DNA from: Betaproteobacteria bacterium
GTDB lineage: Bacteria > Pseudomonadota > Gammaproteobacteria > Burkholderiales > Casimicrobiaceae
Direction: 5' to 3'
DNA: 52,631 nt
NCBI GenBank assembly: GCA_005881895.1
Contig: VBCG01000055.1
Span: forward strand, 56,485-109,115
Part shown: piece by piece, positions 40,923-52,631 of the stretch
Position numbering within the stretch: the first letter of the stretch is position 1
Layout of the letters: each line of letters opens with the position of its first letter
Made by a program: the position numbers and the translations under genes
Notes under the pieces: model-generated
Databases searched by the model: none
What the model was told of the DNA's origin: nothing
The model's input: the letters and a program-made list of their open reading frames with translations, nothing else

Positions 40923-42142
40923 TACAGAATCCTGCGACGATTTGATTTCCGTACTTACGGCGGCAATTGGTCGGGGCGCGGACATCCCCGACTTCGCGCC
41001 GCGCCGGCGCGCGACGCTCGCTTCGAGCAGTTCCTTGTAGAGCAGCACGAGCTGCAAAGTCATCGCCGGAGGGGAAAAAGGAAGCACGGCGCGGCGTGCA
41101 TTGGCGCCCATCCTCTCGCGCAATGCGCGGTCGTGCAACGCACGCATATGTGCGGCAAGGGCCACTGAATCGCGCGATGAGCAGATCAAGCCCGCATCCG
41201 CCCCGGTGACGAGCTCTGCCGCACCCGATTTCGTACTCGTGACGACCGGCAGCGCGCATGCCATCGCTTCGAGAACGGCGTTCGGCAGCGGATCATAAAG
41301 CGTCGGAAGCACGAATACGTCGGCGGCGCCAAAATAGCGCTTGGGGTCCTGCTGCGGTCCCGCGAAAGTCACGCGGCCGGCAACGCCGCACTCCCGTGCG
41401 TGCCGCGCATAGCGCGCCATCCGGCTCTCGCGTCCAACGATGATGAGATGCGAAGGCGGCGATAAGCTAGCGAGCGCATCGATTGCCGTGATGACGCCCT
41501 TGCGTTCGTAACCTGAGCCGACGAGCAGAAAGACGATCGCTTCGTCGGGGATGCCGTGATGCGCGCGTACCGCGGCACGATGGGCGCAGAGCGCCGGCGA
41601 AAAAACTTCCGCATCGACGGCGTTGTAAATGACGCGCAGCTTCGCATCGTCAACGCTGAAATTGAGCTTGATCTCATCGCGCACCATGTTGGAGTTGCAG
41701 ATGACCGTGGCAAGCGTCGGGCTTTCGAACAAAGCCCGTTCCTTCCACAACACATACCGGTGATAGGGGCTCGCCGTCGCCAAGAGACGCGCGAGCGAAC
41801 CTTGCCCTTTGGCGCGCTCCTCGAGCCACACTGCGTGTACGCCGTCACCGGCGCGAAACACGTCGCAGCAAGTCAGCCGCTCGTGCGACTGGACGAGCTC
41901 CGGCCGCGCGCGTCGGATTCTCCGGCAGACGGCATAACCGAAGCCGACATCGCGCCACAGTCTGCCGATGTGAAACGGATTGACGATTTGCGGCTCCATC
42001 AACTGCAGGTTCGTTTCGGGCCACTCGCGCGTATACAGCGTTATCGCAACGTTGCGCTCGAGCAACGCCTCCAACGCGTTCTCGATGAAGCGCTCGGCGC
42101 CACCGTACGGGGTGTAACGTTGGCGAACGATCGCGAGCCGCA

Positions 42143-42143
<1 letters not shown>
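40917..42143 (-). CDS. Glycosyltransferase family 4
   Basis: RLAIVRQRYTPYGGAERFIENALEALLERNVAITLYTREWP…FLLVGSGYERKGVITAIDALASL…VLPTLYDPLPNAVLEAMACALPVVTSTKSGAAELV. Confidence 0.92.
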
Positions 42144-44331
<2,188 letters not shown>

Positions 44332-44376
44332 GCTCGACACGATTCTTGCCGGCGCGACCCTTTCGCGCGATCGAAC

Positions 44377-44946
44377 ATGGCGATGAAACCCGGCGAACGG
44401 CGAGACCAGATCCTGCAGACGCTCGCGGCGATGCTCCAGCACCCGCGTTGCGAAAAAGTGACGACGGCCGCACTGGCGGCGCGTCTTGACGTGTCGGAAG
44501 CGGCGCTTTATCGCCACTTCGCGAGCAAGGCGCAAATGTTCGAAGGTCTGATCGAGTTCATCGAATCGACGCTGTTTTCGCTCGTCAACAAGATCAACGC
44601 CGACACGCAGGACGGCGTCGCCCAAGCGGAGCAGACGGTGGTGATGCTGCTGTCCTTCGCCGAAAAGAATCCCGGAATGACGCGTGTGCTGATCGGCGAT
44701 GCGCTGGTGCACGAGGATGAACGGCTGCAAGCGCGGATCAATCAGCTGACGGACAAGCTCGAGGCCGCGCTGCGCCAGTCGTTGCGAATCGCGCAGGCCG
44801 CGAACGGCTGGCACGGCGATGCCAACGCGGACGCCGCGGTACTGATCTCGTATGTCATCGGGCGGTGGCAGCTTTTTGCGAAGACCGGATTCAAGCGTGT
44901 GCCGCAGGAAAGCTGGGACCTGCAACGCAAGTTCCTCTTCGGCTAG
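44377..44946 (+). CDS. slmA: Nucleoid occlusion factor SlmA (TetR-like)
   Basis: MKPGERRDQILQTLAAMLQHPRCEKVTTAALAARLDVSEAALYRHFASKAQMFEGLIEFIESTLFSLVNKI. Confidence 0.93.
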   Translation: MAMKPGERRDQILQTLAAMLQHPRCEKVTTAALAARLDVSEAALYRHFASKAQMFEGLIEFIESTLFSLVNKINADTQDGVAQAEQTVVMLLSFAEKNPGMTRVLIGDALVHEDERLQARINQLTDKLEAALRQSLRIAQAANGWHGDANADAAVLISYVIGRWQLFAKTGFKRVPQESWDLQRKFLFG

Positions 44947-44952
44947 ACATGG

Positions 44953-45035
44953 ACCCCCACGCTCGCGGCTGTCGCCGCTACGCTCTGCCCTTTGCCCCAG
45001 AGGGGGAGCCCCCGCGCCTTGGCCCGACGGCGCGA
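44953..45035 (+). repeat. Dispersed ~85-bp intergenic repeat, copy 5
   Basis: acccccacgctcgcggctgtcgccgctacgctctgccctttgccccagagggggagcccccgcgccttggcccgacggcgcgaag. Confidence 0.85.
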
Positions 45036-45055
45036 AGGGCCACAAAGGATTGTCC

Positions 45056-46048
45056 GTGATCGTTACGTTTCGTATCGGTGCGGCCGCGGCGTTATGCGCC
45101 ATCGGCTGCATGTCCGCGATCGCGCAGACGCCGAGCCATCTATCCGACGCAGAGCCGGCGCCGCCGTCCCGGTGGGCCGCCGATGCCGGGCGTCTGGACG
45201 AGCAGATTCGGCTTCGTCTGTTGTCCGCCGACGATCCGCGTTCGCACTGGATTGCGGGACAGTTCGATGCGACTGACATTGCGTCGAAGGTCAAGCACTA
45301 TGCCGCCGCGCGCACGTCGGCACCACGAGAAAATCTCTACCTGGCCTCGCTCGCGATGGCGTGCTTGCAGCCGGTCCAGCCGACGCTGCCCGAATGCGAT
45401 GCCGTCGATCGACTCGCCGATTGGGCGACGCGCGATTCCGATAACGGTCTGCCAACCATGTTGCTGGCCGCGCGCGCCAGCAAGCGTGGCGACAACGATG
45501 CGACGATCGCGTATCTCGAGCTTGCGGCGGGAAAGCCGCGGTTCGACGAATATTCGTCGCGCGGCTGGCTTGAATACTGGCAGTACGTGATGACGTTTCC
45601 CGTGGACATCGACCGCGCGGCGAAAGCGGAGCTCGCGGCGGGCTATGGTGCCGCGCAGTCGCTGCCCGCGCTGGCGTTGGTGCCGGGCCCATGTCAGGCG
45701 CCCCCTGGCATTGCGGAAACGCGTCGCGGTGCGTGCGCGAAAGCGGGCGGCGCGATGGCCGAACGGAGTCTGGCGGCGACGTCGCGGACGATCGGCGTCG
45801 GGATCGCAGAGCGAAACGCCGCCGACGAGCGAGCGGCTCTGCGCGAACGAGCGAACCGTACGGCGCTACAGACGTTGCTGGCGCGTTGCGGCGATGACGA
45901 TCGTACGATGCTTACGCGACTCGAATCGCCCGATGCATCGATTCGAGCGCGCGCGGTCGACGGATGGGACAGGATCATTCTTGAAAAAGCGCGGGCCGGC
46001 GAGATTGCCGAATGCGAACGCCGGCTTGCCGCGCCGGCGCAGCGATAA
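45056..46048 (+). CDS. Secreted hypothetical protein
   Basis: Likely GTG start; signal peptide RIGAAAALCAIGCMSAIAQ; helix-rich body with repeated Cys residues; no family recognised by eye. Confidence 0.6.
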   Translation: MIVTFRIGAAAALCAIGCMSAIAQTPSHLSDAEPAPPSRWAADAGRLDEQIRLRLLSADDPRSHWIAGQFDATDIASKVKHYAAARTSAPRENLYLASLAMACLQPVQPTLPECDAVDRLADWATRDSDNGLPTMLLAARASKRGDNDATIAYLELAAGKPRFDEYSSRGWLEYWQYVMTFPVDIDRAAKAELAAGYGAAQSLPALALVPGPCQAPPGIAETRRGACAKAGGAMAERSLAATSRTIGVGIAERNAADERAALRERANRTALQTLLARCGDDDRTMLTRLESPDASIRARAVDGWDRIILEKARAGEIAECERRLAAPAQR

Positions 46049-46069
46049 GCTGAGCCGCGATCAACGTAG

Positions 46070-46819
46070 CTAACGGGATGCGCACACGGGACACGCCGGG
46101 TCGCGCGGGACGCGAACGTCGCGCCATTGCATCGTCAGCGCGTCGAGAATCAGCAACCTTCCCGCAAGTGTTTCGCCAACACCGGCAATCAGCTTGAGCG
46201 CTTCGCCGGCTTGCGTCGCGCCGACAATGCCGACGAGCGGCGCGAACACGCCCATCGTCGCGCACCGCGTTTCCTCCAGCTCGTCGCCTTCGCCGAACAG
46301 GCAGTGATAGCAAGGGCTGTCAGGCGAGCGAACATCGAACACCGCGATTTGTCCGTCGAAGCGCAGCGCCGCGCCCGACACAAGCGGCTTCCCCGCAGCG
46401 ACGCACGCGCGATTGATCGCATGGCGGGTTACAAAATTGTCGGTGCAATCGAGCACGACGTCGGCTTTCGCCACGAGCGGCGCCAATTCGGCTGCACCGA
46501 CTCGCGTCGCGACCTGATCAATCCTTACATCGGGATTGATTGCGGCAAGGCGCGCGGCAGCGGCATCGACCTTGGCGCGTCCGATATCCGGCGTCGCATA
46601 AAGAATCTGCCGCTGCAAATTGGTGAGATCGACGTGATCGGCATCGCATAACGTCAGCTTGCCGAGGCCGGCCGCCGCGAGAAAATGCGCCGCGGGGTTG
46701 CCGAGCCCGCCAACGCCGACGACGAGCGCATGCGCCGCGCCAAATTTGTCCTGCGCGTCCGGACCGAGCTCCGTCAGCAGAATATGGCGGCTGTAGCGAA
46801 GAAGCTGCGCGTCATCCAT
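46070..46819 (-). CDS. HesA/MoeB/ThiF-family adenylyltransferase
   Basis: LLRYSRHILLTELGPDAQDKFGAAHALVVGVGGLGNPAAHFLAAAGLGKLTLCDADHVDLTNLQRQILY…DCTDNFVTRHAINRAC…CYHCLFGE; zinc CPVC motif. Confidence 0.93.
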   Translation of the reverse strand: MDDAQLLRYSRHILLTELGPDAQDKFGAAHALVVGVGGLGNPAAHFLAAAGLGKLTLCDADHVDLTNLQRQILYATPDIGRAKVDAAAARLAAINPDVRIDQVATRVGAAELAPLVAKADVVLDCTDNFVTRHAINRACVAAGKPLVSGAALRFDGQIAVFDVRSPDSPCYHCLFGEGDELEETRCATMGVFAPLVGIVGATQAGEALKLIAGVGETLAGRLLILDALTMQWRDVRVPRDPACPVCASR

Positions 46820-46838
46820 TCTCGAATCGCCAAACGAC

Positions 46839-46864
46839 AACGCCCGGCGCGATGGCCGGGCGTT
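46839..46864. terminator. Intrinsic terminator-like hairpin aacgcccggc-gcgatg-gccgggcgtt
   Basis: Perfect 10-bp stem between the ctp stop (46883) and the moeB/thiF start (46819); TTTT tract on + side, weaker T tract on - side. Confidence 0.6.
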
Positions 46865-46882
46865 TTGTCAAATAAGTTGCGA

Positions 46883-48373
46883 TCAGGGTTTTGTCGGCAC
46901 GGCCTGCGTTTGCGCAGCCTGCGCCTGCAGCGCCTTCGTCGACGTAATCACCGGCGCGCCCTTGAGCTGATTCAACGCCTGCTTCAATTGAAAGTCCTCG
47001 TCGGACCCGAAGTCGATTCGCGGGGGCGGCGGCGCAGCTTGCACGCCGTCGGGCGTCGTAGGCAGCGGGGGCTTGACCGGGGTTGTGACCGATGGATCGG
47101 CGGATGCGCCGGGCGGGGCGTTGCCGATTTTCTCGGCGGGCGCGTTGCGGATCGTCTTATCGAGCGTCTTCGCGGTGTCGAGATGATGCTCCAGGTTCGC
47201 TTCGCGGATGCGGTTGGCGGATTCGCGGCCATCGTCGACCTGCACATCCGGCTCGATACCCTTGGCCTGGATCGAACGCCCGGACGGCGTGTAATAGCGG
47301 GCCGTCGTCAGCTTGAGTCCCGCGTTATTGCCCAGCGGAAGAATCGTTTGCACCGAGCCTTTGCCGAATGTTTGCGCGCCCATCACGGTGGCGCGCTTGT
47401 GATCCTGCAGCGCGCCCGCGACGATTTCCGATGCCGAAGCGGTGCCGCCGTCGACCAGCACGACCATCGGCACTTTCTTGACGGCGGCCGGGACATCGCG
47501 GAAATAATCGTCGCCGCGACGCACATAGTTATCCTTGTTGGCGGTGAGGCGCATCCGCGCGTCCGCCGTGCGGCCGTCGGTGTAGACGACCAGCGCATCC
47601 TTCGGCAGAAACGCTGCCGACACGGCGACGGCCTGATTCAGCAACCCGCCCGGGTCGGAACGCACGTCGAGCACGAGCCCCTTGAGATCACCCTGCTGCT
47701 TGTAGAGGTCGCGGATCGCGGCGGCGAGATCTTCGCCGGTGCGGTCTTGAAACTGGCGGATGCGAATGTAGCCGTAACCGGGTTCCGGCGATTTGTAGCG
47801 TACGCTCTTGACGTTGATTTCTTCACGCGTGAGCGTGAAATTGAGCGGCGACTCGGTATCTTTGCGCACCACTGTCAGCACGACCGTCGTACCCGGCTTG
47901 CCGCGCATATGGTCAACCGCCTTGGAGAGCGGCATGCCGCGCGTGACGAGGTCGTCGATCTTGACGATCAAATCGCCGGACTTGATACCGGCGCGAAACG
48001 CCGGCGTGTCCTCGATCGGCGAAATGACGCGGACGACGCCGTCCTCGACGCCGACTTCGATGCCGAGTCCGCCGAATTTACCTTGCGTGGAGACCTGCAG
48101 TTCCTTGAATGCATCCGCATCGAGGAAGTCGGAATGCGGGTCGAGCCCGTGCACCATTCCGTTGATCGCTTCCTTGATCAGCTTGTCGTCGGAAACCGGC
48201 TCGACGTAATCGCTCTTGATCTTGCCGAACACCGCCGACAGGAGTTGCAGATCCTCATAAGGAATCGGCAGGCGCGACTCGCGTTGCGCGAATACCGAAA
48301 GATTCAGGCTGAGCAAGAGTCCCAGCACCGTCCCCAACCCGACCAAACCCGCCTTCTTCAAACCATCGCGCAT
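46883..48373 (-). CDS. S41-family carboxyl-terminal processing protease
   Basis: PDZ domain (LGIEVGVEDGVVRVISPIEDTPAFRAGIKSGDLIVKIDD) and catalytic VDGGTASASEIVAGALQDHKRATVMGAQTFGKGSVQTI. Confidence 0.94.
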   Translation of the reverse strand: MRDGLKKAGLVGLGTVLGLLLSLNLSVFAQRESRLPIPYEDLQLLSAVFGKIKSDYVEPVSDDKLIKEAINGMVHGLDPHSDFLDADAFKELQVSTQGKFGGLGIEVGVEDGVVRVISPIEDTPAFRAGIKSGDLIVKIDDLVTRGMPLSKAVDHMRGKPGTTVVLTVVRKDTESPLNFTLTREEINVKSVRYKSPEPGYGYIRIRQFQDRTGEDLAAAIRDLYKQQGDLKGLVLDVRSDPGGLLNQAVAVSAAFLPKDALVVYTDGRTADARMRLTANKDNYVRRGDDYFRDVPAAVKKVPMVVLVDGGTASASEIVAGALQDHKRATVMGAQTFGKGSVQTILPLGNNAGLKLTTARYYTPSGRSIQAKGIEPDVQVDDGRESANRIREANLEHHLDTAKTLDKTIRNAPAEKIGNAPPGASADPSVTTPVKPPLPTTPDGVQAAPPPPRIDFGSDEDFQLKQALNQLKGAPVITSTKALQAQAAQTQAVPTKP

Positions 48374-48770
48374 CGCCGTCCTCGACTGTTCGTGCCCCGG
48401 CCTAGTCAGAACTCACGGGATCACCGCATGCCTGACGCCGCCGAAAGTATACGCCTGCTTGTTTGCCATTGCGGTGCCGCTCCGCCGCCCGTTTGCGTCG
48501 TTCGGGCTTCGCGTGCTCAGCGCCACCACCGAATTTGCGCGCATGGCCCTCCGCGCGTAAAGGCCACCGCCGGCATCGGGCATCGAGGGACTTCGAGGAT
48601 CAGTTCCGACCGAACGTACGAGCCGGGAAACTGCCTTGACGATGCGAGCGACGGTGATCGGGATCGGATTCTTGTGCCGCCGCCGCACCACGGTCCTTCG
48701 TCTTTGAAAAAGCGGCGGAGTTCCGTGCCATCGAAAATTTTGCCGCGAAAGCGGTTCACACACCAAAAAA

Positions 48771-50384
48771 TCATTGCCGCCCGCTCCGCGGCAGGGCAAC
48801 GAGCGAGTGACCGGTCATTTCCGGCGGCTTTGGAAGACCCATCATCGCGAGGAGCGTCGGCGCGATGTCCGATAATGCGCCGCCGGCGGTCATCGTCGCG
48901 GCTCTGCCCACGTACAGGCAGGGAACGTGGTTTAGCGTATGCGCCGTGTGCATTTGGCCGGTGGCCGGATCGTGCATCATTTCCGCGTTGCCGTGATCCG
49001 CCGTGATCAGCACTTCGCCGCCGGCGGCTCTGGCCGCATCGACGACGCGCCCGATGCAGACATCAAGGGTTTCAACCGCGCGCTTGGCGGCGTCGAAGTT
49101 CCCCGTGTGGCCGACCATGTCGCTGTTCGCATAGTTGCAGACGACGGCGTCGTATTTGCCGTTCGCAATTGCGCGCACCAGCTCGTCGGTCACCTCGAAC
49201 GCGCTCATTTCGGGCTTCTGATCATAGGTTGCGACCTTGGGCGACGGCACGAGAACTCGGTCCTCGCCCGGGTACGTCTTTTCGACGCCGCCGCTGAAGA
49301 AATACGTGACGTGCGCGTATTTCTCGGTTTCCGCGATCCGCAGCTGCGTCAACCCAAGTCGCGCAATGTATTCGCCGAAGCCATTGCGGATCGATTGCGG
49401 CGGAAACGCAACCGGCAAGCCCGCGAATTCGTCGCCGTAGCTTGTCAGGCAGACGAAGCGGCCGAGCTGCGGCAGACGTTGGCGCGCGAATCCGTCGAGC
49501 GCCGGATCGGTCAGCGCACGGGTCATCTCGCGAGCGCGGTCCGCTCGGAAATTCATGAAGACGACCATGTCGCCATCGTTCATTCGGGCCGCGTTCCCCT
49601 GGGCATCCTTCACGACGGTCGGCGCGACAAACTCGTCCGATTCGCCGCGCGCGTACGCCGCTTCGAGCGCGTCGGCGGCAGACGTTGCAACGTGCGTTGC
49701 GTCTCCGTCGACGAGCATCGCATAGGCAGGCGCGACGCGCTCCCAGCGCTTGTCGCGGTCCATCGCGTAGTAGCGACCGCAGACGGTGGCGATCCGCGCA
49801 TTGGGATACCTGGCGCAGATTGCGGCCATCGTATCGAGCGACGCTTGGGCGCTTCGGGGCGGCGTGTCGCGTCCGTCGAGAAACGCGTGGACAAACACGC
49901 TGGGAGCGCCGCCGCTCGCCGCCAGCTCGACCATCGCAGCGATCTGGCGTTCATGGCTATGCACGCCGCCGGGCGATAGCAGTCCGAGCACGTGCAGCGC
50001 CCCGTCGCCGCGTCGCGCCGTCTCGACGGCGTCAGCCAACGCGGAGTTTTTGGCGAAATCACCGGATTCGATTGCGACGTCGATGCGCGTGAAATCCTGG
50101 TAAATGACGCGGCCGGCACCAATGTTCAAATGACCGACCTCGGAATTGCCCATCTGACCTTGCGGCAACCCCACGCGTAGCTCCGACGCGTCGATCGTCG
50201 TATGCGGACAGCTCGCGAGCAGCCGGTCCCAGTTGGGCATTCGGGCGCGAGTGATCGCGTTGTCGGGCGCGTCGGCGCGGCAGCCGAAACCGTCGAGGAT
50301 CAAGAGAACGACAGGCCGCACAGCCGGACGCACGGTATGGGGTGCCGTTTTCGCGGCAGGCTGGGGTGGAGCAAGCGTGGCCAT
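48771..50384 (-). CDS. gpmI: 2,3-bisphosphoglycerate-independent phosphoglycerate mutase
   Basis: PVVLLILDGFGCRADAPDNAI…GQMGNSEVGHLNIGAGRVIYQDFTRID…GGVHSHERQIAAMVELA…ITADHGNAEMMHDPATGQMHTAHT. Confidence 0.96.
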   Translation of the reverse strand: MATLAPPQPAAKTAPHTVRPAVRPVVLLILDGFGCRADAPDNAITRARMPNWDRLLASCPHTTIDASELRVGLPQGQMGNSEVGHLNIGAGRVIYQDFTRIDVAIESGDFAKNSALADAVETARRGDGALHVLGLLSPGGVHSHERQIAAMVELAASGGAPSVFVHAFLDGRDTPPRSAQASLDTMAAICARYPNARIATVCGRYYAMDRDKRWERVAPAYAMLVDGDATHVATSAADALEAAYARGESDEFVAPTVVKDAQGNAARMNDGDMVVFMNFRADRAREMTRALTDPALDGFARQRLPQLGRFVCLTSYGDEFAGLPVAFPPQSIRNGFGEYIARLGLTQLRIAETEKYAHVTYFFSGGVEKTYPGEDRVLVPSPKVATYDQKPEMSAFEVTDELVRAIANGKYDAVVCNYANSDMVGHTGNFDAAKRAVETLDVCIGRVVDAARAAGGEVLITADHGNAEMMHDPATGQMHTAHTLNHVPCLYVGRAATMTAGGALSDIAPTLLAMMGLPKPPEMTGHSLVALPRSGRQ

Positions 50385-50487
50385 GAATGATGTGACGTGC
50401 GTTGAGTGCGCAATCGCCGGCAGCGCTGCCGGTCGGCACACATCGACTCGGTTATTATTTTACCTTTTGACTTCCTGAGCTTATCCA

Positions 50488-50910
50488 ATGTCGTTTCTTG
50501 CCTTCGCCGAAAAGAACTGGATGCTCTTCGCCACGCTCGTTGCGTCGGGCGCGATGCTCGTCTGGCCGCTCGTCAGTCGGCGCGTATCCGGCGGACGCGA
50601 AGTCGGGACGCTCGGCGCGACGCAGCTCATCAACACAAAAAACGCGTTGCTGCTCGATGTGCGGGAAACGAAGGAGATCGGCGGCAGCAAGCTGCCGAAC
50701 GCGATCCATGTGCCGCTTTCGCAGCTCGCGAACCGTGGCGCCGAGCTCACCAAGTACGTTTCGCGCCCGGTCATCGCTTACTGCGACCGCGGCCAGCGCG
50801 GGCGGACCGCGACGGCGCTGCTCGCGAAGCTCGGCTTCAAGGACGTCTATCACCTTCAAGGCGGCTTCAAGGCCTGGAAGGATGCCGGGCTGCCGGTGCA
50901 GAAGGCATGA
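50488..50910 (+). CDS. Rhodanese-like domain protein (membrane anchored)
   Basis: LINTKNALLLDVRETKEIGGSKLPNAIHVPLSQL…RPVIAYCDRGQRGRTATALLAKLGFKDVYHLQGGFKAWKDAGLPV. Confidence 0.92.
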   Translation: MSFLAFAEKNWMLFATLVASGAMLVWPLVSRRVSGGREVGTLGATQLINTKNALLLDVRETKEIGGSKLPNAIHVPLSQLANRGAELTKYVSRPVIAYCDRGQRGRTATALLAKLGFKDVYHLQGGFKAWKDAGLPVQKA

Positions 50911-51167
50911 GCGCCCAAATTCTGATGTATTCGACAGCGATCTGCCCCTATTGCGTTCGGGCGGAGAGCTATCTGCGCGCCAAAGGTGCCGGCGAAATCG
51001 CCAAGATTCGCGTCGACCTCGATCCGGCGCGTCGCGTGGAGATGATGCAGCGGACGGGTCGACGGACCGTCCCGCAAATTTATATCGGCGAGCGACATGT
51101 CGGCGGCTACGAGGACCTCGTTGCGCTCGACCGTGCGGGCGGGCTCGGGCCTCTCCTCGCAGCATAG
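50907..51167 (+). CDS. grxC: Glutaredoxin 3
   Basis: ILMYSTAICPYCVRAESYLRAKGAGEIAKIRVDLDPARRVEMMQRTGRRTVPQIYIGERHVGGYEDLVALDRAGGL. Confidence 0.94.
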   Translation: MSAQILMYSTAICPYCVRAESYLRAKGAGEIAKIRVDLDPARRVEMMQRTGRRTVPQIYIGERHVGGYEDLVALDRAGGLGPLLAA

Positions 51168-51238
51168 GCATTCAGGGTTCGCGGCGAATCATTCGGTTAA
51201 GGTACACTCGATTTTTTTACTTTTGCGGGAGCAGTTCG

Positions 51239-51727
51239 ATGGCCGAACCCCAGAGCACGCCACCGGCGGGTGATGCCGGCGCGCTTGTGCAGTTCTCGAT
51301 CGAGAAGATCTACGTCAAGGATCTTTCGCTCGAGAACCCCGGCGCGCCGCAATCGTTCCAGATGACGGAGGCGCCGCAGATCGAGATCGGCCTTCGCACG
51401 CGCGGTGAGCAGATCGCCGCGGACACCTACGAGTGCGTTCTTACATTGACGGTCACGGCGCGCGCCGGCGACAAGACGGTATTTCTGATCGAGGCGTCGC
51501 AGGCAGGCGTTTTCGGCATCCGCGGCGTGGGCGCCGATCAGCTTCAGCCGGTGCTGGCGATCCACTGCCCGACGGTACTTTTCCCCTATGCGCGCGAGAC
51601 CGTTGCGGACGCCACGATGCGCGCCGGTTTTCCGCCGGTCCAATTGGCACCGATCAATTTCGACGTCCTCTATCAGCAGCAGCTTGCGCAGGCGCAGCCG
51701 GCGGTCGCGGGCGCAGCACCGAATTAA
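51239..51727 (+). CDS. secB: Protein-export chaperone SecB
   Basis: FSIEKIYVKDLSLENPGAPQSF…GVFGIRGVGADQLQPVLAIHCPTVLFPYARETVADATMRAGFPPVQLAPINFDVLYQQQ. Confidence 0.96.
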   Translation: MAEPQSTPPAGDAGALVQFSIEKIYVKDLSLENPGAPQSFQMTEAPQIEIGLRTRGEQIAADTYECVLTLTVTARAGDKTVFLIEASQAGVFGIRGVGADQLQPVLAIHCPTVLFPYARETVADATMRAGFPPVQLAPINFDVLYQQQLAQAQPAVAGAAPN

Positions 51728-51754
51728 TAAGAAGCGCCAAATCCGTCCGGACCG

Positions 51755-52222
51755 ATGAGCGAGCGGTTGCGCCGGATCGTCATCGCAGCGGCGCTCGCGC
51801 TGCCGCTCGCAGCGGCCGCCGCCGAATTTCGCGCCACGTCCGACGCGGCAACGATCCTCTATGACGCGCCCTCGGCCCGGGCCAAGCCGTTGTTCGTCTA
51901 TGGGCGTGACGTTCCGCTCGAGACGCTCGTCAGCGTCGAAGGTTTTACCAAAGTGCGCGATTCGAGCGGCACGATCGGATGGATTGCCAACCGCGCGCTC
52001 GCCGACAAGCGCATGCTCGTCGTGCGTGCGTCGATCGCGGATGTGCGCGCGAATCCGGAAGACGGCGCGACGGTGGTATTTCGCGCCGAGCAGAACGTCC
52101 TGCTCGAGCTCGCTGAACCGGCGACGTCTGCTGCGGCGACGGCGACGCCGGGTTGGGTCAAGGTGCGCCACCGTGACGGGCAGGTGGGATTCGTTCGCGT
52201 CGCGCAGGTATTTGGGCTGTAA
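51755..52222 (+). CDS. SH3-domain periplasmic protein
   Basis: Signal peptide, then two SH3b-like stretches (AATILYDAPSARAKPLFVYGRDVPLETLVSVEGFTKVRDSSGTIGWIANRALA). Confidence 0.82.
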   Translation: MSERLRRIVIAAALALPLAAAAAEFRATSDAATILYDAPSARAKPLFVYGRDVPLETLVSVEGFTKVRDSSGTIGWIANRALADKRMLVVRASIADVRANPEDGATVVFRAEQNVLLELAEPATSAAATATPGWVKVRHRDGQVGFVRVAQVFGL

Positions 52223-52270
52223 CGCGCGGACGTGGATCAACTTCGCCGGGTTGACTTCGCAGATTGAGCG

Positions 52271-52631
52271 ATGGCGAGCGACGTCGCGATCTTCGGCGCG
52301 GGCGCCTGGGGCACAGCGCTGGCGTCTCATCTTGCGGCCCGCAGCACCCGCAATTCCCACGTCATGCTGTGGACGCGTTCGAGCGATCACGCGGACGCGC
52401 TTCGCGGCACGCGTCAGAATTCGCGCTATCTCGCCGGCGTAACACTTCCGCCCGCGCTCGCGATCACGGCGCAGCTTGACGATGCCGCGAGTGCCCGCAC
52501 GCTCATCGTCGCGACGCCAGCCGCGGCACTGCTCGACGTTGTGGATGCGATTGCAGCGACGGGTGCGTCGGCGCCGCTTGCCTGGCTATCGAAGGGTTTC
52601 GTTAACGACGACCGCTTACCTTCCGGCGTAG
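52271..52631 (+). CDS. gpsA: Glycerol-3-phosphate dehydrogenase [NAD(P)+], N-terminal part (truncated by window end)
   Basis: MASDVAIFGAGAWGTALASHLAARSTRNSHVMLWTRSSDHADALRGTRQNSRYLAGVTLPPALAITAQLDDA; directly follows the secB region. Confidence 0.93.
   Translation, partial: MASDVAIFGAGAWGTALASHLAARSTRNSHVMLWTRSSDHADALRGTRQNSRYLAGVTLPPALAITAQLDDAASARTLIVATPAAALLDVVDAIAATGASAPLAWLSKGFVNDDRLPSGV

Noticed and set aside
46685-49006. 773-aa + strand ORF
   Set aside because: Antisense to the ctp protease and the 3' end of gpmI, both with clear motifs; Arg/His-rich shadow ORF typical of high GC.

Overview
High-GC bacterial chromosome segment, betaproteobacterial in gene content and order (gpmI/rhodanese/grxC/secB/gpsA; argB/slmA; purK/purE; coq7/cca). 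It is densely coding. I found no tRNA, rRNA, CRISPR array, intact transposase or prophage. Main blocks: (1) a 3' fragment of a BtuF-like metal receptor with an in-frame TAG, a GDSL autotransporter esterase, a FecR/DUF6600-like protein and a glycine-zipper protein; (2) phaC and an MBL-fold hydrolase beside an extended LiuR-type leucine/isovalerate catabolic cluster (liuR-liuA-liuB-liuC-liuD-liuE plus thiolase, thioesterases, two LysE-family exporters, GST, VOC protein and two HCCA-isomerase-like proteins, one frameshifted); (3) purK/purE, a lytic transglycosylase, an NDUFA9-like protein, cca, coq7 and a porin; (4) an LPS/O-antigen block (WecA/MraY-like, WbpM/CapD-like, O-antigen ligase, DUF4254, GT4, msbA, GT4, GT9); (5) argB, slmA, moeB/thiF, ctp protease, gpmI, rhodanese, grxC, secB, SH3 protein and partial gpsA. 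The main non-coding signals are a five-copy dispersed repeat of about 85 bp that always sits between co-directional genes, two TAGGGTCAGA-ended inverted-repeat (REP/MITE-like) elements at gene 3' ends, and a 16-bp perfect palindrome that looks like a LiuR operator. I saw no convincing wholly new multi-gene system. The repeat family and the repeat-delimited architecture of the liu region are the best leads.
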